Below, one piece after another: positions 1-7,297 of a DNA stretch of 64,000 nucleotides; position 1 is the stretch's first letter, and the number at the start of each line of letters is the position of its first letter. Below the pieces are notes generated by a model. That model was not told where the DNA came from and did not search any database. It was given only the letters and a program-made list of their open reading frames with translations. This DNA comes from JAHFUI01 sp039931615 (GTDB lineage: Bacteria > Acidobacteriota > Vicinamibacteria > Vicinamibacterales > CAVVIG01). The stretch covers positions 16,056-80,055 of the forward strand of contig JBDTRR010000021.1 of assembly GCA_039931615.1 (NCBI GenBank). The letters are read 5' to 3'. The translations under genes were made by a program, and so were the position numbers.

Positions 1-200
1 GGGATCGTTACAGCATCCGTTACTATCTCGTCGCGATGCTGTTCGTGATCTTCGACGTGGAAACGGTGTTCATGTTTCCCTGGGCCGTCATTTTCGACAA
101 GCTGCTGCTGTTCGGGCTGATCGAAATGGTCGTCTTCATCTTCATTCTGGTCGTCGGCTACTACTACGCCTGGCAGAAGGGCGCGCTCGAATGGGCGTAG
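1..200 (+). CDS. nuoA: NADH-quinone oxidoreductase subunit A, 5' truncated
   Basis: The last 65 codons of NuoA, a small subunit of the complex I membrane arm. Reading from base 3, the protein begins DRYSIRYYLVAMLFVIFDVE, contains the family motif FDVET followed by FMFPWA, and ends in a hydrophobic helix and the short tail WQKGALEWA. NuoA has three membrane helices; two are visible here. The window edge removes the start. It leads a same-strand operon, but the next gene is nuoC rather than the usual nuoB. The identification is firm from the FDVE motif and the context. Confidence 0.95.
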   Translation, partial: DRYSIRYYLVAMLFVIFDVETVFMFPWAVIFDKLLLFGLIEMVVFIFILVVGYYYAWQKGALEWA

Positions 201-233
201 TGGCGCGCGCCGCGACGATGGAAGATTCGGTAC

Positions 234-1073
234 ATGGCTGACGACCCGAAGCCGCAGGACCCCGCCGCGGCGACCGCGGCGGCGAGCGAGACCAGTTCGG
301 CAACCGGACAGCCGGCGCCGGCCGCAGCCGCAGCACCTGCGGCCGCAGCTGCGTCGGCCGCCCCAACGGCGTCGGCCGCCCCGACGGCGTCGGCCGCCCC
401 AACGGCGTCGGCCGCGAAGCCCGCCGCAGCGGCCGCCGCCAAACCAGCTGCCGGCGCGCCGGCCAAGCCGCCGGCCAAGGCCGCCGAGCATCCGCCGAAA
501 GCCTCCGCGCCGGCCGGACCGCCCGATCCGCCGCCGCCGGCCGACAAAACGCTGCCCGCCTTCATCGCGACGCTGCAGGCGGCGCTCCCCGACGTGGTGA
601 CGCAGGTGAGCTACTGGGTCGGCGACTGGACGGTGATCGTGCCGGCGGCGCGCATCCTCGACGTCGCCCGCTACCTGCGCGACGCGCCGGACGCGCTGTT
701 CGACATGTGCTCGGACGTCACCGCCACCGACTGGCCGCCGCGCGCCGAGCGCTTCGATCTGTTGTACTGCCTGTACTCGACGCGGCTTCGCCATCGCATC
801 CGGGTCAAAGCCAAGGCGGGCGAGCTCGAGCCGGTGTCGTCGGTCACCAGCATCTGGCCGGCCGCCGACTGGCTCGAGCGCGAGGTCTACGACATGTTCG
901 GGATCAACCTGGTCGGCCATCCCGATCGGCGGCGGATTCTGATGCCGGAGGACTGGCAGGGATTCCCGCAGCGCAAGGACTACCCGCTCGAGGGACCGGG
1001 CGAACTGCTGATGGAGAACCCGCTCGACTGGTTGAAGCTGAAACAGGCGATGGAAGAATCGGATATCGAGTAG
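234..1073 (+). CDS. nuoC: NADH-quinone oxidoreductase subunit C with long Ala/Pro-rich N-terminal extension
   Basis: A 279-aa subunit of the peripheral arm of complex I. Residues from about 106 to the end are a normal NuoC (30 kDa subunit) domain, with the signature EREVYDMFGINLVGHPDRRR and the following RKDYPLEG. The first 105 residues are a low-complexity Ala/Pro/Lys linker containing an 18-bp tandem repeat (351-415) encoding ASAAPT units. NuoC is normally about 150-230 aa, so the extension is unusual. The ATG at 234 lies 33 bases after the nuoA stop. There is no NuoB-like cysteine-containing domain here, so the extension does not replace the missing nuoB. Confidence 0.93.
   Translation: MADDPKPQDPAAATAAASETSSATGQPAPAAAAAPAAAAASAAPTASAAPTASAAPTASAAKPAAAAAAKPAAGAPAKPPAKAAEHPPKASAPAGPPDPPPPADKTLPAFIATLQAALPDVVTQVSYWVGDWTVIVPAARILDVARYLRDAPDALFDMCSDVTATDWPPRAERFDLLYCLYSTRLRHRIRVKAKAGELEPVSSVTSIWPAADWLEREVYDMFGINLVGHPDRRRILMPEDWQGFPQRKDYPLEGPGELLMENPLDWLKLKQAMEESDIE
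351..415 (+). repeat. 18-bp tandem repeat inside nuoC
   Basis: Three full units and one partial unit of GCGTCGGCCGCCCCAACG, starting at 351, 369, 387 and 405. They encode the ASAAPT repeats of the NuoC N-terminal linker. One unit has a single A-to-G change. The 18-bp period keeps the frame, so copy-number change would only change linker length. Confidence 0.9.
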
Positions 1074-1133
1074 CGTCCGGCGGAGCGCACCACGGCATCG
1101 GGCAGCGGGTTTCCACGTCGCACGACAGGAAGT

Positions 1134-2264
1134 ATGGCCACACCGACAATTCATCACGGCGCGATGTTCGACACCAACGAGCTGGTGCTCAACATGGGGC
1201 CCCAGCATCCGAGCACGCACGGCGTGCTGCGGGTCATCCTGCGCCTCGACGGCGAAAAGGTCGTCGACGCGGATGTCGTCATCGGCTACCTGCACCGCGG
1301 CATCGAGAAGCTGAGCGAGAACCGCAACTGGACCCAGATCATCCTGCTGACCGACCGGATGGACTACGTCGCGGCGGCGACCAACAACGTCGGCTACTGC
1401 GAAACGGTCGAGAAGATGCTGGCGCTCGAGGTGCCGCGCCGGGCCCGCTACGTCCGGACCATCCTCTGCGAGCTGCAGCGCATCGCCAGCCACTGTCTCT
1501 GGGTCGGCACCCACGCGATGGACATCGGGGCGATGACGGTGTTCCTCTACGCGTTTCGCGAGCGCGAGCTGATTCTCGATCTGTTCGAGGAGTTCTGCGG
1601 CGCCCGGCTGACCTACAACTCGATGCGCATCGGCGGCCTGCCGCTCGACATCCCGCCCGGCTGGGACAAGAAGGTGCTCCAGTTCTGCCAGATCATGGAC
1701 ACCAAGATCGACGAGTATGAGGAACTGCTGACGCACAACCGGATCTGGCTGGAACGGACCAGGGGGATCGGCGTCATCAGCGGCGCCGACGCGGTGGCGC
1801 TCGGACTGAGCGGACCGCCCCTGCGCGGGTCCGGCGTGCCGCGCGACATCCGCAAGGACGAGCCGTACGCGGCCTACGACGAGATGGAGTTCGACGTGCC
1901 GATCGGCACCGCCGGCGACACCTACGACCGCTACCTGGTCCGGATGGAGGAGTTCCGCCAGTCGCTCCGGATCATCCGGCAGGCGACCGAGGGGCTTCCG
2001 GAAGGACCGATTGTCGGCAAGGTGCCGCGCCTGATCAAGCCGCCCGCCGGCGAAACCTACCACGCCATCGAGTCGCCGAAAGGCGAGCTCGGCTACTTCA
2101 TCGTCAGCGACGGCAAGTCGACAAATCCGTACCGCTTCCGCGTCCGGCCGCCGTCGTTCTGCAACCTGCAGGGCCTGCGGCCGCTGATCAAGGGCCACCT
2201 GGTCGCCGACGTCGTCGCCCTGATCGGATCGCTGGACGTCGTGCTCGGGGAGGTGGATCGGTGA
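1134..2264 (+). CDS. nuoD: NADH-quinone oxidoreductase subunit D
   Basis: A 376-aa, 49 kDa-type subunit of the complex I quinone module. The N-terminus carries MGPQHPSTHG; its second His (H29) and Tyr78 in DRMDY match by spacing the two quinone-headgroup residues (His38 and Tyr87) known in the Thermus Nqo4 subunit. The C-terminus ends IGSLDVVLGEVDR, as usual for the family. NuoC and NuoD are separate genes here, not fused. The stop TGA (2262-2264) sits directly on a repeat tract, and an ATG overlaps it as TGATG. Length and motifs give high confidence. Confidence 0.97.
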   Translation: MATPTIHHGAMFDTNELVLNMGPQHPSTHGVLRVILRLDGEKVVDADVVIGYLHRGIEKLSENRNWTQIILLTDRMDYVAAATNNVGYCETVEKMLALEVPRRARYVRTILCELQRIASHCLWVGTHAMDIGAMTVFLYAFRERELILDLFEEFCGARLTYNSMRIGGLPLDIPPGWDKKVLQFCQIMDTKIDEYEELLTHNRIWLERTRGIGVISGADAVALGLSGPPLRGSGVPRDIRKDEPYAAYDEMEFDVPIGTAGDTYDRYLVRMEEFRQSLRIIRQATEGLPEGPIVGKVPRLIKPPAGETYHAIESPKGELGYFIVSDGKSTNPYRFRVRPPSFCNLQGLRPLIKGHLVADVVALIGSLDVVLGEVDR

Positions 2265-2741
2265 TGGTCCTTGGTCCTTGGTCCTTGGTCCCTGGTCCGT
2301 CCCTGGTCCCTGGTCTGGCCCTGGTCCTTGGTCCGGCCCTGGTCCCTGGTCCGGCCTTGGTCCCTGGTCCGGCTTTGGTCCTTGGTCCGTCCTGGGTCCT
2401 AGGTCCGTCCCCCGTTTTTGCTCCTCAGCGAGCAACTACCAGGACCGCGTTTTGGGGAGGAAGCACCCGTATCAATGAGCGAGGACCAGGATCCAGGGCC
2501 AAGAACCAAGGACCAGGATCAAGGACCGTGAGCCAAGGACCAGGGGCCGAGAACCAAGGCCGGACGAAGGACCAAGGCCGGACCAGGAGCCAAGGCCGGA
2601 CCAGGAGCCAAGGCCGGACCAGGAACCAAGGCCGGACGAGGAACCAAGGCCGGACGAGGGACCAAGGCCCGACGAAGGACCAAGGCCCCACGAAGGACCA
2701 AGGCCGGACCATGAACCAAGCACCAAGGACCAAGGACCAGC
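2264..2741. repeat. Large inverted tandem-repeat tract between nuoD and nuoH
   Basis: About 475 bases of low-complexity DNA. The left half (about 2265-2410) is built of TGGTCCT/TGGTCCC heptamers arranged in an 18-bp unit close to GGTCCCTGGTCCGGCCTT. The right half (about 2490-2735) is the reverse complement, with some eight units like AAGGCCGGACCAGGAGCC. A roughly 80-base non-repeat core (about 2411-2490) separates them. The RNA could fold into a very long imperfect hairpin. The right half places AAGGA-type ribosome-binding sequences just ahead of nuoH. In 14-subunit operons this is where nuoE, F, G and I would be expected. Confidence 0.9.
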
Positions 2742-2749
2742 ATGGTTGA
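2264..2749 (+). CDS. Repeat-encoded open frame bridging nuoD and nuoH (coding doubtful)
   Basis: An uninterrupted 161-codon frame running through the repeat tract. Its ATG overlaps the nuoD stop as TGATG, and its TGA (2747-2749) lies eight bases inside nuoH. The product would be low complexity: repeated V-P-G-P-A-L units, then Q-G-R-T units. Because 18 is divisible by three, frames through such a repeat stay open easily, so openness alone is weak evidence. The overlaps at both ends suggest a role in translational coupling rather than a functional protein. I list it because of this geometry only. Confidence 0.2.
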   Translation: MVLGPWSLVPGPSLVPGLALVLGPALVPGPALVPGPALVLGPSWVLGPSPVFAPQRATTRTAFWGGSTRINERGPGSRAKNQGPGSRTVSQGPGAENQGRTKDQGRTRSQGRTRSQGRTRNQGRTRNQGRTRDQGPTKDQGPTKDQGRTMNQAPRTKDQHG

Positions 2750-3764
2750 TAACCTCGTCGTCCCGCTGGTCAAGATCCTCGTCGTGCTGAACGCGACGCT
2801 GGTGGCGGTCACCTACATGGTGCTGCTCGAGCGCAAGGTGATCGCCTGGGCGCAGTCGCGGCTCGGGCCGATGCGGGTCGGTCCCTACGGCGTGCTGCAG
2901 CCGGTGGCCGACGCGATCAAGCTGATGCTGAAGGAAGACATCACGCCGGCGCGCGCCGACAAGTGGGTGTTCACCGCGGCGCCGATCATCTCGATGGTGC
3001 CGGCGCTGATCGTCTACGCGGTGATTCCGTTCGGGCCGGAGGTCACCATCTTCGGCCGCCAGGTGACGCTGTACATCACCGACGTCAACGTCGGCCTGCT
3101 CTACATCGTCTCGGTGGCGTCGGTCGGCGTCTACGGCATCATCCTGGCCGGCTACGCCTCGAACAGCAAGTACCCGCTGCTCGCCAGTCTGCGCGCCTCG
3201 GCCCAGCTGATCAGCTACGAGGTGGCGGTCACCCTGACCCTGGTCAGCGTCATCCTGATGTCGGGCACGCTCAGCATGGTCGGCATCGTGGTCGCCCAGT
3301 TCAACAGCGGCGTCTGGTACGCGTTCGTCCAGCCGGTGGCGTTCGTCGTGTTCTTCATCGGCGGTCTGGCCGAGACCAACCGGGCGCCGTTCGACATGCC
3401 GGAGGCCGAACAGGAGCTGACCGGCGGGTTTCACACCGAGTACAGCGGCATGCGGTTCGCGCTGTTCTTCCTCGCCGAATACGCCAACATGATCGTCGTT
3501 TCGTCGGTGGCGACGACGCTGTTCTTCGGCGGCTGGCTGCGGCCGTTCCCGAACGTCGCCGCGCTCGGGTTCCTCGACCTGGTGCCGAGCTGGGCGTGGT
3601 TCCTGATCAAGTCGTTCGTCTTCCTCTACATCTTCATCTGGGTGCGCGCCACGCTGCCGCGCTACCGCTACGACCAGCTGATGCGGCTGGGATGGAAGGT
3701 GCTGATTCCGCTGGCGATCGCCAACCTGGTGGTCACCGGCATCGTGAAGGTGTTGCTTTCATAG
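2742..3764 (+). CDS. nuoH: NADH-quinone oxidoreductase subunit H
   Basis: A 340-aa membrane subunit that, with NuoD and NuoB, forms the quinone-binding chamber and starts the proton path of complex I. About eight hydrophobic helices are visible. Family motifs are ERKVIAWAQSRLGPMRVGP near residue 28 and AETNRAPFDMPEAEQEL near residue 208, including the conserved acidic loop. Length is normal. The ATG at 2742 is preceded by AAGGACCA repeats that supply a Shine-Dalgarno-like AAGGA. The open frame through the upstream repeat tract overlaps this start by eight bases. Confidence 0.97.
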   Translation: MVDNLVVPLVKILVVLNATLVAVTYMVLLERKVIAWAQSRLGPMRVGPYGVLQPVADAIKLMLKEDITPARADKWVFTAAPIISMVPALIVYAVIPFGPEVTIFGRQVTLYITDVNVGLLYIVSVASVGVYGIILAGYASNSKYPLLASLRASAQLISYEVAVTLTLVSVILMSGTLSMVGIVVAQFNSGVWYAFVQPVAFVVFFIGGLAETNRAPFDMPEAEQELTGGFHTEYSGMRFALFFLAEYANMIVVSSVATTLFFGGWLRPFPNVAALGFLDLVPSWAWFLIKSFVFLYIFIWVRATLPRYRYDQLMRLGWKVLIPLAIANLVVTGIVKVLLS

Positions 3765-3822
3765 GGCTGATGGCGCAGCGCCGATGGCGGTTGCCATCAG
3801 CGTCAGCGCCACGCCATACGTT

Positions 3823-4332
3823 ATGGGACAGGCAATCGCGTTCTACACCCTGGCGGCGTTCATCCTGGGCTTCGCCGTTCTCGTCGTCACGACGAAGGAC
3901 ACCGTGCACAGCGTGCTGTTCCTGGTGCTCGACTTCCTGTTCGTGGCGGCGCTCTACGTGCTGCTCGAGGCGCCGTTTCTGGCCGTCATCCAGATCCTGG
4001 TCTACGCCGGCGGGATCGTCGTGCTCTACCTGTTCGTCGTCATGCTGGTGAACCTGAAGCGGCCGCCCGAGGCGCATCACGATCCGCACCGGCGGACCAG
4101 GCTGGGGTTTGTCCTGTCGGCCGCCGTGCTGCTCGAACTCGGCGCCATCTCGCTGTACCAGACGACCCGCCCGGTCCTGGTCGTGCCGGGTCCGCCGCTG
4201 CCGGTCACCGGCAACACCGAGCAGGTCGGCTGGCTGCTCTACACCAGCTATCTGATTCCGTTCGAGATCGCCTCGATGCTGCTGCTGGTGGCGATGATCG
4301 GCGCGATCGTGCTGGCGAAGAGGGAACTATGA
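3823..4332 (+). CDS. nuoJ: NADH-quinone oxidoreductase subunit J
   Basis: A 169-aa membrane-arm subunit with five hydrophobic helices. The family segment ending KDTVHSVLFLVLDF lies near the N-terminus, and QILVYAGGIVVLYLFVVMLV holds the helix with the pi-bulge of known structures. I chose ATG 3823 (MGQAIAFYTLAAF) over the longer in-frame ATG 3784, because the extra 13 residues are encoded by a spacer hairpin (3766-3774 pairing with 3793-3801) and lie outside the family's usual start. The stop TGA (4330-4332) overlaps another ATG (4329) that opens the frame through the next repeat tract. Confidence 0.93.
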   Translation: MGQAIAFYTLAAFILGFAVLVVTTKDTVHSVLFLVLDFLFVAALYVLLEAPFLAVIQILVYAGGIVVLYLFVVMLVNLKRPPEAHHDPHRRTRLGFVLSAAVLLELGAISLYQTTRPVLVVPGPPLPVTGNTEQVGWLLYTSYLIPFEIASMLLLVAMIGAIVLAKREL

Positions 4333-4499
4333 GATTGCGGATTGCAGAATGCGGATTGCAGATTGCTCGCGGATTGCAGAATGCAGGCGGATGGCAGAAT
4401 GCACCGTCGCATGCCGCTCTTCATTCAGCACCCAGCATTCAGCAATCGGCATTCCATTCAGCACCCGGCATTCAGCACTCCGCATTTCAGGCATCATGA
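4329..4499 (+). CDS. 56-codon open frame bridging nuoJ and nuoK (coding doubtful)
   Basis: ATG 4329 overlaps the nuoJ stop as ATGA. The frame stays open for 56 codons through the heptamer tract and stops at TGA 4497-4499, which overlaps the nuoK ATG (4496) again as ATGA. The predicted product is a Gln/Ala/His/Ser-rich peptide with no recognisable domain. The four-base overlaps at both ends are the classic arrangement for ribosome re-initiation. It is probably not a functional protein; it may carry ribosomes from nuoJ to nuoK. Confidence 0.25.
   Translation: MRLRIAECGLQIARGLQNAGGWQNAPSHAALHSAPSIQQSAFHSAPGIQHSAFQAS
4333..4495. repeat. Heptamer repeat tract between nuoJ and nuoK
   Basis: A second period-7 tract with a different sequence. 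The left half is runs of GCGGATT and GCAGAAT (about 4335-4400). The right half is runs of CAGCATT, CAGCACC and GCATTCC (about 4420-4490), roughly the reverse complement of the left. The two halves could form an imperfect hairpin. It lies exactly between the nuoJ stop and the nuoK start. Confidence 0.88.
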
Positions 4500-4798
4500 T
4501 CACCTCCACCCACTACATGCTGCTGTCCGCGGCGCTGTTCATGATTGGCGTCGCCGGCGTGCTGGTGCGCCGCAACATCATCGTCATCTTCATGTCGATC
4601 GAGCTGATCCTGAACGCCGTCAACATCAACCTGGTGGCGTTCTCGATGCAGCTGCAGAACGGCATCGGCCAGGTGTTCGCGATTTTCGTCATCGCGGTGG
4701 CGGCGGCCGAAGCGGCGGTCGGTCTGGGGATCATCCTGGCGTTCTACCGCAACAAAGAGACGGTCAACATCGACGAGATGAACTTGATGAGATGGTAG
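4496..4798 (+). CDS. nuoK: NADH-quinone oxidoreductase subunit K
   Basis: A 100-aa subunit with three membrane helices, exactly the usual NuoK length. The conserved membrane glutamates of the proton path are visible in FMSIELILNAVN and in AAAEAAVGLGI. I chose the ATG at 4496 (MITSTHYMLLSAALF). The frame extends 49 codons upstream to 4349, but those codons are heptamer repeat sequence and would wreck the first helix. The nuoJ and nuoL neighbours confirm it. Confidence 0.96.
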   Translation: MITSTHYMLLSAALFMIGVAGVLVRRNIIVIFMSIELILNAVNINLVAFSMQLQNGIGQVFAIFVIAVAAAEAAVGLGIILAFYRNKETVNIDEMNLMRW

Positions 4799-4906
4799 TG
4801 ATCGGGTGATCGGCGATCGGGTGATCGGCCAACGATTGTCGATCCCCCGATCACCGATCGCCGATTGAAACCGCCGATCGCCGTTCACCACATCGCAGAT
4901 TCAGAC
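4799..4906. repeat. Short-period repeat tract between nuoK and nuoL
   Basis: A third spacer tract made of alternating GATCGGGT and GATCGGC units (about 4800-4830), then the inverse set GATCCCCCGATCACCGATCG (about 4840-4865). It can fold into a hairpin. A GTG at 4806 opens a 20-codon frame that stops at TGA 4866-4868, overlapping an in-frame TTG (4865) upstream of nuoL. The remaining 38 bases show no clear repeat. Confidence 0.8.
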
Positions 4907-7219
4907 ATGCACTATATCTGGCTCATCCCTCTGCTCCCCGGGCTCGGCGCGGCCATCAACGGCCTGGTCGGGATCCGGTCGTTCCCGCGCCGGGTCGCCG
5001 GCCTGGTCGCCTGCCTGATGATGGTGGCGGCGCTCGTCCTGTCGGTGGTCGCCTTCTGGCAGCTGCTGGGGCTGCCGCCCGAGGCGCGCGCGTTCGACGT
5101 GACGATCGCCCAGTGGATCCCGTCGATCCCGCTCGAGCTCGGCAACGGCAGCATCGGCGGCCTGCAGGTGCCGTGGGGCTTCCGGCTCGATCCGCTGTCC
5201 GGGATGATGCTGCTGATCGTCACCGGCATCGGCACGCTGATCCACATCTACTCGACCGCCTACATCGCCGACGAGCCGCGCGGCGGCGTCGCCCGCTTCT
5301 TCTGCTACCTCAACCTGTTCTGCTTCTTCATGCTGCTGCTGGTGCTGGGCAACAACTTCCTGGTCATGTTCGTCGGCTGGGAAGGGGTCGGCCTGTGCTC
5401 GTATCTGCTGATCGGCTACTGGTACGAGAAGAAGAGCGCGGCCGATGCCGGCAAGAAGGCGTTCATCACCAACCGGGTCGGCGACTGGGGCTTCGTCCTC
5501 GGCGTGTTCCTGATCTACTCGACGTTCGGGACGCTCGACTTCCGCGCCATCCAGAACGCCGCCGCGGCGATGCCGATCGAGACCGCGCAGTTTGGCGTCC
5601 TGTCGTTAATCTGCCTGCTGCTGTTTATCGGCGCCACCGGCAAGAGCGCGCAGATTCCGCTGTTCGTCTGGCTGCCGGACGCGATGGAGGGGCCGACGCC
5701 GGTCTCCGCCCTGATCCACGCGGCGACGATGGTGACGGCCGGGGTCTACATGCTGGGCCGCAACGCGGTGCTGTTCTCGCACGCGCCGATGGTGATGGAG
5801 ATCGTCGCCGTCGTCGGCGTCCTGACCGCGTTCATGGCGGCGTCGATCGGCCTGGTCCAGTACGACATCAAGCGCGTCCTGGCCTACTCGACGGTGTCGC
5901 AGCTCGGCTACATGTTCACCGCGATGGGCGTCGGCGCGTTCTCGGCCGGCGCGTTCCATCTGATGACCCACGCGTTCTTCAAGGCGCTGCTCTTCCTCGG
6001 CAGCGGCTCGGTGATCCATGCGATGGCCGGCGAGCAGGACATGCGCCGGATGGGCGGCCTGAAGAAGTACCTGCCGGTGACGTTCATCACGATGATGATC
6101 GGCACGCTGGCGATCGCCGGCATCCCGCCGTTTGCGGGCTTCTTCAGCAAGGACGAAATCCTGTTCCGGACCTTCCTGACCTACAAGATCATCTGGGTGC
6201 TGGCGGTCGCGACCGCGTTGATGACCGCGTTCTACATGTTCCGGCTGATGGCGATGACGTTCCTGGGGAGCTATCGCGGCCCGGCCTGGGAAGCGGCCGG
6301 CCACGGCGGCTTCGCCACCGCCGCGCCGCGTGACGCGGCAGTCGCGGCGGCGCACGGCGCGCCGCATCCCGCTGACGCACACGCGCACGGCAAGGCGGCC
6401 GAGCCCGCCCACGAGGTGGCGCACGGCCCGGCCGAACCGCCCAGCGCCCACGCCGCACCCGGCCACGACGCCGCTGGTCATGATGCGCACGCCGGCCATG
6501 GCCACGGGCCGTGGCATGGGCCGCACGAGTCGCCGACCGCGATGACCTTCCCGCTGGTGGCGCTGGCCGTCGGCGCCGTCCTCGCCGGCTTCGTCGGCAT
6601 TCCGGCGGCGCTCGGCGGCGGCAATGCGATCGAGCATTTCCTCGAGCCGAGCTTCACCGCCGAACACGTCCAGGCCGCCGCCGCGCCGGCCGGGGCCGAC
6701 CATGCGGCCGGGACGGAAGCGGCCGGGCACGAGCCGGCCGAAGCGCACGCCTCGACGGCGACCGAGCTCGGGCTGATGGCGTTCTCGGTGGTGATCGCGA
6801 TCCTCGGCATCCTGCTCGCGCACCGGTTCTACGTCACCAGCCCGGCGATCTCGGAGCGGCTGGCCCGGTCGTGGGCCGGCCCGCACCGGCTGCTGTCGCA
6901 CAAGTACTATGTCGACGAGCTCTACAATGCGACCGTGATCGCCGCCACCTTCGTCGGCGGCCGCGCGCTCTGGACCGTCGATCGGAAGGTCGTCGACGGG
7001 GCGGTCAACGGCACCGGCTGGCTGACGATCGTCGGCGCCTGGTTCTCGGGCCTGACCGATCGCACCGTCGTCGACGGCGCCGTCAACCTGGTCGGCCGGA
7101 TCTGCGAGGAAGGCAGCTTCTGGTTCCGCAAGGTGCAGACCGGGCTGGTGCAGAATTACGCGCTGGTGATGCTGTTCGGGATCTTCGGCTTCGTGACGGT
7201 CTATCTGTTGGTGCGGTGA
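4907..7219 (+). CDS. nuoL: NADH-quinone oxidoreductase subunit L with His-rich insertion
   Basis: The distal antiporter-like subunit of complex I, 770 aa from ATG 4907 (MHYIWLIPLLPGLG). The core is normal, with GWEGVGLCSYLLIGYWYEKK, the pump-helix segment KSAQIPLFVWLPDAMEGPTP and HAATMVTAGVY. It is about 150 residues longer than a typical NuoL. The excess is a loop at about residues 463-543, packed with His, Ala and Pro (runs such as GHDAHAGHGHGPWHGPHE), and a smaller His/Ala loop at about 583-618. The C-terminal lateral-helix region and terminal helix follow. A TTG at 4865 would add 14 residues and is less likely. Confidence 0.96.
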   Translation: MHYIWLIPLLPGLGAAINGLVGIRSFPRRVAGLVACLMMVAALVLSVVAFWQLLGLPPEARAFDVTIAQWIPSIPLELGNGSIGGLQVPWGFRLDPLSGMMLLIVTGIGTLIHIYSTAYIADEPRGGVARFFCYLNLFCFFMLLLVLGNNFLVMFVGWEGVGLCSYLLIGYWYEKKSAADAGKKAFITNRVGDWGFVLGVFLIYSTFGTLDFRAIQNAAAAMPIETAQFGVLSLICLLLFIGATGKSAQIPLFVWLPDAMEGPTPVSALIHAATMVTAGVYMLGRNAVLFSHAPMVMEIVAVVGVLTAFMAASIGLVQYDIKRVLAYSTVSQLGYMFTAMGVGAFSAGAFHLMTHAFFKALLFLGSGSVIHAMAGEQDMRRMGGLKKYLPVTFITMMIGTLAIAGIPPFAGFFSKDEILFRTFLTYKIIWVLAVATALMTAFYMFRLMAMTFLGSYRGPAWEAAGHGGFATAAPRDAAVAAAHGAPHPADAHAHGKAAEPAHEVAHGPAEPPSAHAAPGHDAAGHDAHAGHGHGPWHGPHESPTAMTFPLVALAVGAVLAGFVGIPAALGGGNAIEHFLEPSFTAEHVQAAAAPAGADHAAGTEAAGHEPAEAHASTATELGLMAFSVVIAILGILLAHRFYVTSPAISERLARSWAGPHRLLSHKYYVDELYNATVIAATFVGGRALWTVDRKVVDGAVNGTGWLTIVGAWFSGLTDRTVVDGAVNLVGRICEEGSFWFRKVQTGLVQNYALVMLFGIFGFVTVYLLVR

Positions 7220-7297
7220 TCTCGAGCGCCTGGCTGGCAGGGCGGCCCGCCGCCGGCCGGCCGTTGAACGCGGACACAGCGTGGCTTTTGTCGTTTT

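Noticed and set aside
234..560. NuoB fused to the N-terminus of NuoC
   Set aside because: The extension is Ala/Pro/Lys low complexity with no Cys, so it cannot hold the NuoB Fe-S site.
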